A stretch of 64,000 nucleotides of DNA from a halophilic archaeon SHRA6 (GTDB taxonomy: Archaea; Halobacteriota; Halobacteria; Halobacteriales; Haloferacaceae). This document shows, piece by piece, positions 18,067 to 26,492 of this stretch; position 1 is the stretch's first letter; the number at the start of each line of letters is the position of its first letter. Below the pieces are notes generated by a model that was given only the letters and a program-made list of their open reading frames with translations, ran no database searches and was not told the origin of the DNA. The DNA lies in contig ML241294.1 in assembly GCA_005239175.1 (NCBI GenBank), forward strand, positions 186,001-250,000. Direction: 5' to 3'. Made by a program: the position numbers and the translations under genes.

Positions 18067-18789
18067 ATGTACCGTAGGCGATTATGTGTCTCCTGTGGAG
18101 TAGCACTTGTTTCTGGATTAGCGGGTTGTAGTGGAATATTAAATCGGGGTTCCGATCGAGACTCGGACGGGGGCCAAGATTCGGACCAGAGCCAAGATTC
18201 GGACGAGAATCAAGACGAATCTACGGATACCGGTCAAGAAACCACAAACTCTGATGAAGAAACATCAGATAATCCAACAGAGACCACTGAAGATGACTCC
18301 GAACAGATAGAAACTGACGAAATTGTACTATCTCAATCAGATCTTGGGGATGCGTACGAAGCGAAGGGGTCGCTGGATCTAACCAATAAGGAGGCTTCTG
18401 GTGAGGACGCCGACCGATTCGAAGAACGTGAATTGAGGTCAGTCTCCGAACGGACGTTCACACTATCGGATTCGGATGCCGATGAACCGGAGATTGTCTT
18501 TTCGAGCGCTATGCAGTATCAGAGCGAAACTGCCGCAGAGAGCGATCTCGATCGGATAGTATCCGAGTTCGAAGCGTCTGGAGATGAGGTTTCAGAACAG
18601 TCTGTTACTAGTTCGACAACCGCGACGGTAGTCCAATTTGAGAATGACCAAGGGTATCAAAACATCGCCTTCTATGGCTGGGCTAGCAGTGTTGTCTTCT
18701 ACGTCGTAACCTCGCACAATAATCAGACATTCCCAGACCGGACAGAAGAGTTGTTCAAGCAGATGCTCGTTGATGCAAGCGACAACTAG
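18067..18789 (+). CDS. Lipoprotein with acidic Ser/Asp-rich linker
   Basis: A 240-residue protein starting MYRRRLCVSCGVALVSGLAGC, an export signal with lipobox LAGC. A repetitive Asp/Ser/Gln/Thr linker of about 60 residues follows, then a globular domain of about 140 residues (IVLSQSDLGDAYEAKGSLD onward to FKQMLVDASDN) of unknown family. It would sit on the outer face of the membrane. Its TAG lies in CTAG (18786-18789), whose other strand is the stop of the immunity-type gene, so the two genes converge and overlap. It may be an accessory or second immunity factor of the toxin locus, but this rests only on position. Confidence 0.65.
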   Translation: MYRRRLCVSCGVALVSGLAGCSGILNRGSDRDSDGGQDSDQSQDSDENQDESTDTGQETTNSDEETSDNPTETTEDDSEQIETDEIVLSQSDLGDAYEAKGSLDLTNKEASGEDADRFEERELRSVSERTFTLSDSDADEPEIVFSSAMQYQSETAAESDLDRIVSEFEASGDEVSEQSVTSSTTATVVQFENDQGYQNIAFYGWASSVVFYVVTSHNNQTFPDRTEELFKQMLVDASDN

Positions 18790-19523
18790 TCCAGATCCAA
18801 TCTCATATCGAGGACGGCTTCCTCCGGAGTGATATTCAAGTCTCTCCAGAAGTCAGCAGCGTAGCGAATATCTCGACGCACACGCTCTGGGTCGATGGTC
18901 GCATCAAGCCGATCGAAGAAGGCACGAAGGTGAGTACGTGACCGCTGTCCTCTGTTTGAATCTTCGATCCAGATGCTACTGGACACACTGACAGATAATT
19001 CGTAGCGAAAGCTATCGTTCGCATCCTCTGAGGTCTGTCGGACTAGTGAGAGAGATATTTCAAGCGGGTCCCAGGTTGGTTCGATGTCTAGCCTTTCGGC
19101 GTTTCGATATTGGGTACAATCATGTCGATCGATAAATCGATCACCCTCGTTAGTACCGGCCTGGGTCTTGATATGATCGAACGAAACACGAGGGATCCAC
19201 GGCTCACCAGGTCGATCTGTATCTATTGACTGGAGAAATGTGTCAAGAGTTACTCCATCCATGTTCTGTATCTCCTGCGTCTCTCGATGAATCGGGTCAT
19301 CAAGCTGTGGTGCTCGGAGTGGACAGTTTCCTTCGTCATAGATACGGAGGCTGTGTGAAACTTGGAATGGGATGAGGAAGCCCTGGAACGATGTAAAGAT
19401 ATTTTCACAAAGTGATCGGAGTTCGGAAATGTGCTCGGGACAGTTGCTTGCCGCTGCGGGCACCTCGAAAATCCAGACCACACCTGATTCGGTGGAGATC
19501 GGGATGTCAGATGTGTTGATCAT
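18786..19523 (-). CDS. Candidate immunity protein for the polymorphic toxin
   Basis: A 245-residue soluble protein without signal peptide or membrane helix, and with no family I recognise. It is acidic, with a conserved-looking middle (PWIPRVSFDHIKTQAGTNEGD) and a helical C-terminal part (RTHLRAFFDRLDATIDPERV). Its ATG overlaps the TGA of the giant toxin gene (ATGA at 19520-19523), the usual arrangement of toxin and cognate immunity genes in polymorphic toxin loci. The immunity role is inferred from that coupling, the soluble nature and the low GC content shared with the toxin gene. Confidence 0.6.
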   Translation of the reverse strand: MINTSDIPISTESGVVWIFEVPAAASNCPEHISELRSLCENIFTSFQGFLIPFQVSHSLRIYDEGNCPLRAPQLDDPIHRETQEIQNMDGVTLDTFLQSIDTDRPGEPWIPRVSFDHIKTQAGTNEGDRFIDRHDCTQYRNAERLDIEPTWDPLEISLSLVRQTSEDANDSFRYELSVSVSSSIWIEDSNRGQRSRTHLRAFFDRLDATIDPERVRRDIRYAADFWRDLNITPEEAVLDMRLDLD

Positions 19524-22500
19524 TTATTTACTGAGATCGTTTCGACCGACCCGTCATCTGCCACGAGCCTGATCTTGTCGACGGCTAGGTCTCCAGTACT
19601 GTCCTCTACCGCCTGCCTCGCCGCGCTTTTGGTGCTCTCAAGGTCACTGCCCTTCGTCCCCGTATTGATCTCCAAGACAACATCACTATCGGAGACGTCT
19701 ACATCCGGATTGGCTTTCGCATTGTTTACTTTTCGTTCCACCGCTGTGAGTTTGCCAGAGATGTACTGGTAGTCAGTATCTTTCCCTTTCACTCTGGTCT
19801 TAACTTCCACAAGTTCCTTCGAACTCCCATCAGTGACCTTCAGGTCAAGCGCACCGTCTCCAGGCTCAACTTCGACGCGTTTCCCTTCCTCAGCGTATTT
19901 GAGTGCCTGTTTGGTTTCGCCGTACTGGCCGGTGATGTCACCTCGCGCCTCAGCCGAACGAGTATTCGCTGCTTCCTGAGTCAGTCCCTTGATGTTCTCG
20001 ATATTCTCGTGTGACTGCGCAGCGTCAAGATCGCTTATGTACCGATTCAGACGATCTGAATCAACCTGTTCGCCATGCCGGATGATCGCAGTCCGGAACT
20101 GATCGGCACTCTCGAATGAGAATTCCAGGAGTTGACCAGCCTGGCGTGCACCCAGCCCGTCATCAATGAGAGTTCCTAATTGTTCAATATCGGCATCGGT
20201 CAGTTTGTTCTCATCCCGCAGTTTCTTAAGCCGCTGTTGTGTTGATGAGTCGAGTTTCTTGAGTTGTGTTGAGACGCTCGGATCTAGGTCGTCGAAGAAG
20301 TCCGGGGTACTACCTGACTTCTCGTTGTAATTCTTTTCGAAGACATCCTTCTTATTAGGTGCTCTTCTCACGTCGGCCAACTTCGAAGCCTTCGAGATCT
20401 TCGATACACCTTTCGAACCCAGGACACCCTCAGCAACGTAGGCAGTTATGTATCCACCATACCATCCGTACGCGAAGCTTTCGTTGAGCTCAGAGTCTAC
20501 CTCGTGTGGATTTGCTTCTTGTTGTTTATCCTGAATCTGCTGAGGGATCATCGCGAGAATTTCTTCTAATACGCCCAAGTCCTCGAGAACAGTTTTGACG
20601 AGTGAGATCAGATCTTTGATAATCCCCAGCGGATCCTTGACTAATTCAATTATACCCTCCACGGCCTCCTTGAGTCCCGTTCCTAATCCAACTGCAGCAC
20701 CGTGACTCTCTGCGATTCTACGGTCGATTTGCTCCGAAGTAACCTCTTTTGCCGCTTCTAGTCCAGATCCCGTCTTATAGGCGTCCGAACCTGACCCGAT
20801 AGCTCCAATTGACGAACCAGACTCTCCAAAAATGAATCCTTTGTATGCCGTTGAGGCGAACGACTCAGTCGCAATATAGGCTAATTCAGCCGTGCTTAGG
20901 TCCCCATCTGCAGGAACGCTAACATCGTATGCCAAGCCGTTATCGCCGGTTTCGAGACGCTCCTCAGTCTCGTGAACAATTGTACCATTAATGCGCACGA
21001 GCACCTCTTTCGAACCAGGCTCAAAGGGGCGGTCGAACGCAAATTTCCCATTCTGAATGTCGGCTTCACGACCATCAACAACGACAGTCCCTGACTCAAC
21101 AGCAACTCCAACTTCGTCGCTAATGGTACCAGCGACGTTTGCGGTTTCGTCAACGGTAAACTTGACATCTGCTGTTTCACCCTGTTCGACATCAACCTCG
21201 ACATAATCACGATCATACGTCTCATCGTCGATGTAGACGAGGGTTTCACCTGAGGATACATTCGTCAAACGAGTCCGACCATCAGAGCCTGTCGTTGCAG
21301 ATGAATCTGAATTGTCATAAGGGACAACTGTCACGTCGGGTATCGGTTCACCCTGCTCATTCACTACCAAAACATCGATCTGTCCAGCAGTTGCTGGTTC
21401 GGTTGTAACGCTTCGTTCGTCCAATTCTGTACCATTTTGAGCATCGAGCACAGCGGTAACGGTTCGCTCCGTATCGGTCCCGTATAGCTCAACATCAAAT
21501 GAAGGAGATTTTGACTCACCGGCGGGGACAGTGACTTGCTTCTCACTCGATCCGGTCACTTCTGTTCCACTCTGATCGAGAATAGAAACAGTATATTCTT
21601 GATCAACATTCGTTGGATTGGACACTTCCACAGTTGTGTCATAGGACTCATCAAGAACGTATCTATCAGGAATTCCTTCAACGGCAACAATCGAACCGTC
21701 TGCTGCTTTTTCAACCCCAAAGGCATCGTACTCCTCGTTCTCATCCAATCTCGTTTGGAGATTATCCGGATCGTCTTCTTTCCACAAGGTCAGCCACGAG
21801 TCGTACTTGCCCCCACTTGCAGTCTCGGGGACCGTAAACGATACAGTGACCTCCGTTTGATCGCCCGCCTCCACGGTCACCGGTTTACCAACCGCTCCAA
21901 GATCGGAATATTCGGTCCCGTCCGGCCCAGAAATCCTGGGTTCGACAAAAAACGTATGATCAGCCGTTCCATTGTTTTCGACGGTTGCAGTAGCTTCAAT
22001 GGTGTCTCCTGGGTGGAACTCCCCGGAATCGGTTTCAACAGCAGTGAGACGGCCGCTAATTTCTGACGCCTCCGTTACCTCAAAGGCATCGGACCCTGTT
22101 TCGCCGTCGTGCTTCTGATTTTTGTCTTCAGATTGATAAACGGCTGTGCCGCCGTCGTACAATCCCGGCTCTGCTCCGTTAGGAACTGTCCATGTCAACT
22201 CAACGGCGCGGTCTTCACCTGGTGACAACTCGATAGCCGTCCCTTCGCCGGTCGACCACTCGCTGTCAGGCTCTTGGGCGGAAAAATCGACCCAAAACGA
22301 GCTCGTCGTATCCCCAGTGTTCTTGACAGTAACCGATGAAGTAACAGATTCACCGGGCTTGTAGGTGCCGCTCTCGACGTCAAATTCAGTGATATCCGCC
22401 TCTGTGGTCGGTTTTTCGACCTCAAATGAATCTGATTGTTGATTGTCAGCAACCCTGTTCTGAAGATTATTTGGATCTCCTTCTTCCCAAACAGAAACCC

Positions 22501-24487
22501 GAGCATCGTATATCCCCGTCTCAGCATCTTCACTCACATACCAGATGAGATCGGTCGTTGTTCGTTCACCCGGGCGTAGATAGACACTTGCTTCCTCGTC
22601 CCCATCTACCCACTCACCACTGGAATTGCGAACACTAAATCCGAGATAAAATCGGTTCGATTCAGACCCAGTATTCTCTACGGTTACCGTTACCCGAACT
22701 GGATCGCCCTCTCTATGTATGCCAGAGTCGTAATCAACATCAACAATCTCAGCATCAATCTCGGGTGCTTTAGTTTCTTCAAACTCTGCGGTGACGTCGC
22801 GGGCCTCATCCATCGTCACCTCGATCGTCGTATCGTCCTCATCAGCGAAACCGATGTCTCCACTCCACCCCACAAATTCGCTGTCAGGGCCAGGGGTTGC
22901 TGTCAACTCAACCTCGGTCCCTTTCTCGTAGTCTCTCTCGACTGAAGTTGTTGAAATCCCGGGTGGGTCAACCTCAAATCCGCCCTCACCGTCTGTGGTG
23001 GCACGTAATTGATATTCTTGTGACTCTTTTTTGAATGAAGCAGTGACGTCACGAGCTTCATCCATCGTCAGCTCGATCGTCGCATCCCCTTCATCAGCGG
23101 AACCTATGTCACCACTCCACCCCACAAACTGGCTGTCGGGGCCGGATGTTGCTGTCAACACAACCTCGGTCCCTTCCTCGTAGTCCCTCTCGACTGAAGT
23201 TGTAGAAATTCCCGGTGGATTAACCTCAAATCCACCCTCACCGTCTGTGGTGGCACGTAATTGATATTCTTCGGTTTCGGTTTCAACCTCGAAAGTGTCG
23301 AATTCCGTCTTGCCGTCGTACTTAGTGTCCTTACTCTCGGATTTATATACACCGGTCCCCCCATCGTACGTCCCCGGTTCTGAATCATCGGTGAGATCCC
23401 ACGTTAATTCGACAGTCTGGCTCTCGCCTGGAGACAACTCAACTGTTTCGCCCTCACCGACTGACCATCCACCGTCGGGTCCCACAGCCGAGAAATCGAC
23501 CCAAAACGAATGCGTCGTATCTCCAGTGTTTTCGACAGTAACGGACCCGGTGACCGAGTCTCCGGGTTGGTAGGTGCCACTCTCGACATTGAAACCGGTG
23601 ATTTCCGCCTTTGTGGTCGGTTGTTCAACCTCAAAGGCGTCAAATCTCGTCTTACCGTCGTATTTTGTATCTTTACTCTCAGACTTATATACTGCCGTCC
23701 CCCCGTCATACGTCCCCGGTTCCGAATCATCGGTAATGTCCCACGTCAACTCGATAGTCCGGCTCTCGTCCGGTGACAATTCGACCGTTTCGCCCTCACC
23801 GACCGACCACCCACCGTCGGATCCCACAGCCGAGAAATCGACCCAAAACGGATGTGTTGTATCTCCAGTGTTCTCGACAGTAACTGACCCAGTGACCGAG
23901 TCTCCGGGGTGATAGGTGCCACTCTCGACATTGAAACCGGTGATCTCCGCCTTTGTGGTCGGTTGTTCAACCTCGAATGAATCTGATTTTTGATTGTCAG
24001 CAACCCGGTTCTGAAGATTATTTGGGTCTCCCTCCTCCCAAACAGAAACCCGAGCGTCGTACATCCCCGATTCATCATCTTCACTCACATACCAGATGAC
24101 ATCGGTCGTTGTTCGTTCACCCGGGCGTAGATAAATACTTGCTTCGTCATCACCATCTAGCCACTCACCACTGGGGTTTCGAACACTAAATCCGAGATAA
24201 AATCGGTTCGATTCAGACCCAGTATTCTCTACGGTTACCGTTACTCGAACTGGATCGCCTTCTCTATGAATCCCAGAGTCATAATCAACATCAACAATCT
24301 CAGCATCGATACTATCAGTTTGAGTATATGCCTCACCCGGTAGCCGATTTGTGTTATCTCGCTGTGAGCTGTCTTCTGGAGCGGGTGAAGCCCCGACACT
24401 GGGACCAAACCCGATACTGATCATACTTATTAATAACAGAAGCGAAAAGAAAGTCGCAAAAAGGCGAGTACGATCGACACTGACCAT
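19520..24487 (-). CDS. Giant secreted polymorphic toxin, PD-(D/E)XK-like C-terminus
   Basis: A 1655-residue protein. Residues 1-34 are a Sec signal (LFATFFSLLLLISMISIGFG, VGA then SPAPE). Residues 60-402 hold three CARDB-type beta domains; 407-570 two InlB/BACON-like bacterial repeats (FVGWSGDIG in each); 577-1030 further CARDB domains; 1035-1192 carboxypeptidase-regulatory-like domains. Residues 1195-1370 are a helical, partly hydrophobic pre-toxin segment (KEAVEGIIELVKDPLGIIKD). The C-terminal 145 residues carry E1524, D1548 (GALDLK) and E1561-V-K1563 (ELVEVKTR), a PD-(D/E)XK nuclease signature. A stalk plus a variable toxic tip plus a coupled downstream gene is the polymorphic toxin plan. 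Secretion beyond Sec and toxicity are inferred. Confidence 0.75.
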   Translation of the reverse strand: MVSVDRTRLFATFFSLLLLISMISIGFGPSVGASPAPEDSSQRDNTNRLPGEAYTQTDSIDAEIVDVDYDSGIHREGDPVRVTVTVENTGSESNRFYLGFSVRNPSGEWLDGDDEASIYLRPGERTTTDVIWYVSEDDESGMYDARVSVWEEGDPNNLQNRVADNQKSDSFEVEQPTTKAEITGFNVESGTYHPGDSVTGSVTVENTGDTTHPFWVDFSAVGSDGGWSVGEGETVELSPDESRTIELTWDITDDSEPGTYDGGTAVYKSESKDTKYDGKTRFDAFEVEQPTTKAEITGFNVESGTYQPGDSVTGSVTVENTGDTTHSFWVDFSAVGPDGGWSVGEGETVELSPGESQTVELTWDLTDDSEPGTYDGGTGVYKSESKDTKYDGKTEFDTFEVETETEEYQLRATTDGEGGFEVNPPGISTTSVERDYEEGTEVVLTATSGPDSQFVGWSGDIGSADEGDATIELTMDEARDVTASFKKESQEYQLRATTDGEGGFEVDPPGISTTSVERDYEKGTEVELTATPGPDSEFVGWSGDIGFADEDDTTIEVTMDEARDVTAEFEETKAPEIDAEIVDVDYDSGIHREGDPVRVTVTVENTGSESNRFYLGFSVRNSSGEWVDGDEEASVYLRPGERTTTDLIWYVSEDAETGIYDARVSVWEEGDPNNLQNRVADNQQSDSFEVEKPTTEADITEFDVESGTYKPGESVTSSVTVKNTGDTTSSFWVDFSAQEPDSEWSTGEGTAIELSPGEDRAVELTWTVPNGAEPGLYDGGTAVYQSEDKNQKHDGETGSDAFEVTEASEISGRLTAVETDSGEFHPGDTIEATATVENNGTADHTFFVEPRISGPDGTEYSDLGAVGKPVTVEAGDQTEVTVSFTVPETASGGKYDSWLTLWKEDDPDNLQTRLDENEEYDAFGVEKAADGSIVAVEGIPDRYVLDESYDTTVEVSNPTNVDQEYTVSILDQSGTEVTGSSEKQVTVPAGESKSPSFDVELYGTDTERTVTAVLDAQNGTELDERSVTTEPATAGQIDVLVVNEQGEPIPDVTVVPYDNSDSSATTGSDGRTRLTNVSSGETLVYIDDETYDRDYVEVDVEQGETADVKFTVDETANVAGTISDEVGVAVESGTVVVDGREADIQNGKFAFDRPFEPGSKEVLVRINGTIVHETEERLETGDNGLAYDVSVPADGDLSTAELAYIATESFASTAYKGFIFGESGSSIGAIGSGSDAYKTGSGLEAAKEVTSEQIDRRIAESHGAAVGLGTGLKEAVEGIIELVKDPLGIIKDLISLVKTVLEDLGVLEEILAMIPQQIQDKQQEANPHEVDSELNESFAYGWYGGYITAYVAEGVLGSKGVSKISKASKLADVRRAPNKKDVFEKNYNEKSGSTPDFFDDLDPSVSTQLKKLDSSTQQRLKKLRDENKLTDADIEQLGTLIDDGLGARQAGQLLEFSFESADQFRTAIIRHGEQVDSDRLNRYISDLDAAQSHENIENIKGLTQEAANTRSAEARGDITGQYGETKQALKYAEEGKRVEVEPGDGALDLKVTDGSSKELVEVKTRVKGKDTDYQYISGKLTAVERKVNNAKANPDVDVSDSDVVLEINTGTKGSDLESTKSAARQAVEDSTGDLAVDKIRLVADDGSVETISVNK
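22415..22759 (-). repeat. CARDB repeat copy B (near-identical to 23966-24310)
   Basis: It encodes residues 577-691 of the toxin. The protein matches residues 60-174 with few changes (IVDVDYDSGIHREGDPVRVT and SVWEEGDPNNLQNRVADNQ in both), and the DNA is also nearly identical. This indicates a recent internal duplication or gene conversion. Confidence 0.8.
22778..23269 (-). repeat. Two tandem bacterial (InlB/BACON-like) repeats
   Basis: It encodes residues 407-486 and 491-570. Each begins EYQLRATTDGEGGFEV and contains PPGISTTSVERDYE and FVGWSGDIG. The near-identity of the DNA points to recent tandem duplication. Confidence 0.8.
23966..24310 (-). repeat. CARDB repeat copy A
   Basis: It encodes residues 60-174 of the toxin, the partner of the copy at 22415-22759. 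The two following CARDB units (residues 178-287 and 291-402) are also nearly identical to each other (ITGFNVESGTY, GSVTVENTGDTTH). Confidence 0.8.
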
Positions 24488-24507
24488 ACTATATCCAGAC
24501 TATCTTA

Positions 24508-24517
24508 CAAATAAATA
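24508..24517 (-). promoter_or_regulatory. TATA box of the toxin gene
   Basis: ATATTTAT on the minus strand lies about 26 bases before the ATG at 24487. The toxin-immunity operon is therefore probably transcribed from here as a leaderless mRNA. Confidence 0.5.
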
Positions 24518-24608
24518 TGTTTGGGTGTAGTAAGTTTCAATGCCTCCATCGAATCGCTATGTAGCCGCAGAATATAGCAGCGCTTGCGGCGCGTTGCGAC
24601 AGAGATTC

Positions 24609-24641
24609 GGATATTCAGAAATTCAGATATTCAGAAATTCG
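24609..24641. repeat. Two-copy 16-bp tandem repeat
   Basis: ATATTCAGAAATTCAG is followed by ATATTCAGAAATTCGA. It lies in an AT-rich gap (24488-24701) with no other recognisable content, between the toxin promoter and the tnpA relic. Confidence 0.5.
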
Positions 24642-24701
24642 ATTCAAACGCGTTTGAGCCGACGGTTCTTGGACACTGGTGGGAAAGTAATTGTTAACGC
24701 G

Positions 24702-25065
24702 AATACAATTGCACACGCTCAGTACCAACACGGAGTGGTGGAGATGGTTCAAGACGAACTTGCGGAGTTGTTCCGGGAGACTGCTGGGCGGTTCGGTCAC
24801 GAGATTGTGTCGATGGAGATTCCCACCGAGCACGTTCACTTGTTTGTGGAGGCTGACCCAAAATAGAGCCCTGTCGAGATATTAAAACAATTCAAGGGTT
24901 ACTCGAAGCGAACAATTCGCAAGAATGGTTCGCAAGTGTCGCACTAAAATCAAATAACAGTACTTCTGGTGAAGCAATTTGTGGAAAGACGGGTACTACG
25001 CCGGTACAACAGGTGCAGTTTCCGAAGATATGGTTCGTCGGTGCATCGAGGAGACCGAACATTAG
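24702..25065 (+). pseudogene. tnpA: IS200/IS605 TnpA relic
   Basis: Remains of the HUH Y1 transposase. EIVSMEIPTEHVHLFVEADP contains the HxH metal motif. A TAG at 24864-24866 replaces the usual Tyr of PKYSP, and the frame then continues SPVEILKQFKGYSKRTIRK. After a frameshift, WKDGYYAGTTGAVSEDMVRR holds the Tyr region. The nonsense codon and frameshift make it inactive. No tnpB follows. It may have carried the toxin island in, or landed in it later. Confidence 0.75.
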
Positions 25066-25102
25066 GCAAGCGTACGCGGTTCACCCACCGGTCAGGCGTT
25101 GA

Positions 25103-25119
25103 GCAAATCGAAGATTTGC
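25103..25119. other. Hairpin after the tnpA relic
   Basis: GCAAATC GAA GATTTGC is a perfect stem of 7 bp with a 3-base loop, similar in style to the AATCGC-NNN-GCGATT hairpins in tnpB. It could be an IS end or guide-RNA remnant. Confidence 0.4.
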
Positions 25120-25176
25120 GAAAGGTAAAAACAGATACTTCGAGAAAACTGGAGAACTCTCGTTGTTTATTAAGAC

Positions 25177-25548
25177 TCAGCCACGTTTCACCAGCCCGAT
25201 CGCCGCGACGAGTACGCCAAAAAAGACGAACACATCGGTTGAAACCGACACAAGCTGCGGTGCAGCAGTAAAGACCCCAGCAAGCATGATCGTCGTGCCG
25301 ACGATCACGAGCGTCGTCCCGATCGCAGAGCCCACATCCGGGTTCTCCGCTGGATCCAGCGATCGGTACCTCTCGATTGGGAGGTGTCGGACCTCGCCGG
25401 TATGGGTACGCGAACCACTTGCGGAGCCGACCCGTAACAGCGCAACGGTGTTCGACGAGACACCAACAACGCGATAGGTGCCGGCTGGAAGTGCATCGCG
25501 GTCCTCATCGGTTTGGACGTGGTCAAAAACCGCCGGATCGGTCGTCAT
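25177..25548 (-). CDS. Membrane protein with N-terminal soluble domain
   Basis: A 123-residue protein. Residues 1-65 form a small beta-rich domain (AGTYRVVGVSSNTVALLRVG, TGEVRHLPIERY) and residues 70-120 two membrane helices (AIGTTLVIVGTTIMLAGVF, VFVFFGVLVAAIGLV). Function unknown. Its ATG overlaps the stop of the upstream gene (ATGA at 25545-25548), and it is the last gene of a three-gene operon led by the DUF6789-like gene. Its 3' end is duplicated as a relic at 17676-17745. Confidence 0.65.
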   Translation of the reverse strand: MTTDPAVFDHVQTDEDRDALPAGTYRVVGVSSNTVALLRVGSASGSRTHTGEVRHLPIERYRSLDPAENPDVGSAIGTTLVIVGTTIMLAGVFTAAPQLVSVSTDVFVFFGVLVAAIGLVKRG

Positions 25549-25805
25549 CGGACACAGTAGCTGTGACCGAGGTACGCGGTGACTGCGCTTCCAGCGAGCA
25601 GGCCGACTGCGTATAGTGTCGCCCGCTCAGTTCCGATCGCAAACAGCGCAAGCGCGAGAAACGGGAGGACGATCGAGAGCCAGAAGGTCGTCCCACGGAC
25701 CGCACGCGTTGTGGTCGTAGTCGTCTTCGCAGCCGCGGAAGCGATCGCCGATCGGTTCTGGCGATCGCTCGGTTCTATCTCTGGTGGTGGGCAGTGCGCT
25801 GTCAT
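25545..25805 (-). CDS. Small two-helix membrane protein
   Basis: An 86-residue protein with a Thr-rich N-terminal part (SAAAKTTTTTTRAV) and two hydrophobic helices (FWLSIVLPFLALALFAIG, ATLYAVGLLAGSAVTAYLG). No family recognised. It starts at the ATG at 25805, 22 bases after the stop of the DUF6789-like gene, and overlaps the next gene by four bases. Confidence 0.6.
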   Translation of the reverse strand: MTAHCPPPEIEPSDRQNRSAIASAAAKTTTTTTRAVRGTTFWLSIVLPFLALALFAIGTERATLYAVGLLAGSAVTAYLGHSYCVR

Positions 25806-25827
25806 GATTGTTGGATGTTGGGAGCGA

Positions 25828-26322
25828 TCACTCCGAGGCCATCGCGTAGGCGAGCGCAAGCGGGACGGCGTAGACGATGTGCCCGATCGTGCTGATGATT
25901 GTCCCAGGAATCGCGATGTTCGGGAACGGCGGCGCGCCGGGGAATCCCACTACCGAGAGCCAAATTGGCATGACAAGCACCGCGAGCAACAGCGTCGTTA
26001 CCACGCTGTAGCCAACGCCGAGGCCGATTGCCCCGCCGATCGTTCCTGCGGTCTCTCGCAGCGGCGTGAACTCCGCGAGTGAGACATATGCGAGCCCGAG
26101 AACAACGCCGTGGAACTGGTGGATCGCCCACCCGGCCGCGAGTGCGGGTCCTTCGATCCCGTACATCGCCGGAATCGCCATCTCCAGCATCGGTGCTGGA
26201 ACGACGAACTGCAGGATGAGCCCGAACAGAATGCTGCCGGCAAAACCGCCGGCTGCGCCAGCGAGCCACTTGTTCTGACCGTCCGATTCCGTTGCCGTCG
26301 AAGTCTGCGTTTCAGCTGCCAT
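25828..26322 (-). CDS. DUF6789-like membrane protein, operon leader
   Basis: A 164-residue protein with four to five membrane helices. GWAIHQFHGVVLGLAYVSLA and AVLVMPIWLSVVGFPGAPPF closely parallel the end of the histidine kinase (GWITHLFHSVVF, GVVMPIWLRFVGISAP). It is first of three genes on the minus strand. The operator GTTACCGACAGTAAC at 26329-26343 begins 7 bases before its ATG, the same site as before the HxlR gene. It is likely controlled with the 15.8-kb paralogue. Confidence 0.7.
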   Translation of the reverse strand: MAAETQTSTATESDGQNKWLAGAAGGFAGSILFGLILQFVVPAPMLEMAIPAMYGIEGPALAAGWAIHQFHGVVLGLAYVSLAEFTPLRETAGTIGGAIGLGVGYSVVTTLLLAVLVMPIWLSVVGFPGAPPFPNIAIPGTIISTIGHIVYAVPLALAYAMASE

Positions 26323-26328
26323 ATGTAA

Positions 26329-26343
26329 GTTACCGACAGTAAC
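26329..26343. promoter_or_regulatory. Operator GTTAC-N5-GTAAC before the membrane operon
   Basis: GTTAC CGACA GTAAC is a perfect 5-bp-arm inverted repeat, 7 to 21 bases before the ATG at 26322. Its arms are identical to those at 30182-30196. Confidence 0.65.
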
Positions 26344-26492
26344 TACACATGACAGGGAGGGCTAAATACGTAATTTGAGCTAGGGGTAAGCGGGTTACCA
26401 ACGCGAAAGCGCGATTGGGAACTGCCTGCCTGTCGTACACGGGTCGCTCGTCGAGACGGAACCTACTTACACCAGTCAACCGATCGATACGT

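Noticed and set aside
24540-24701. N-terminal extension of an open frame in front of the tnpA relic
   Set aside because: The sequence before about 24702 does not resemble TnpA and contains a small tandem repeat, so it is not coding.
25063-25068. Iron-box half site TTAGGC after the tnpA relic
   Set aside because: Only one half matches; the CCTAA partner is absent and no promoter follows.
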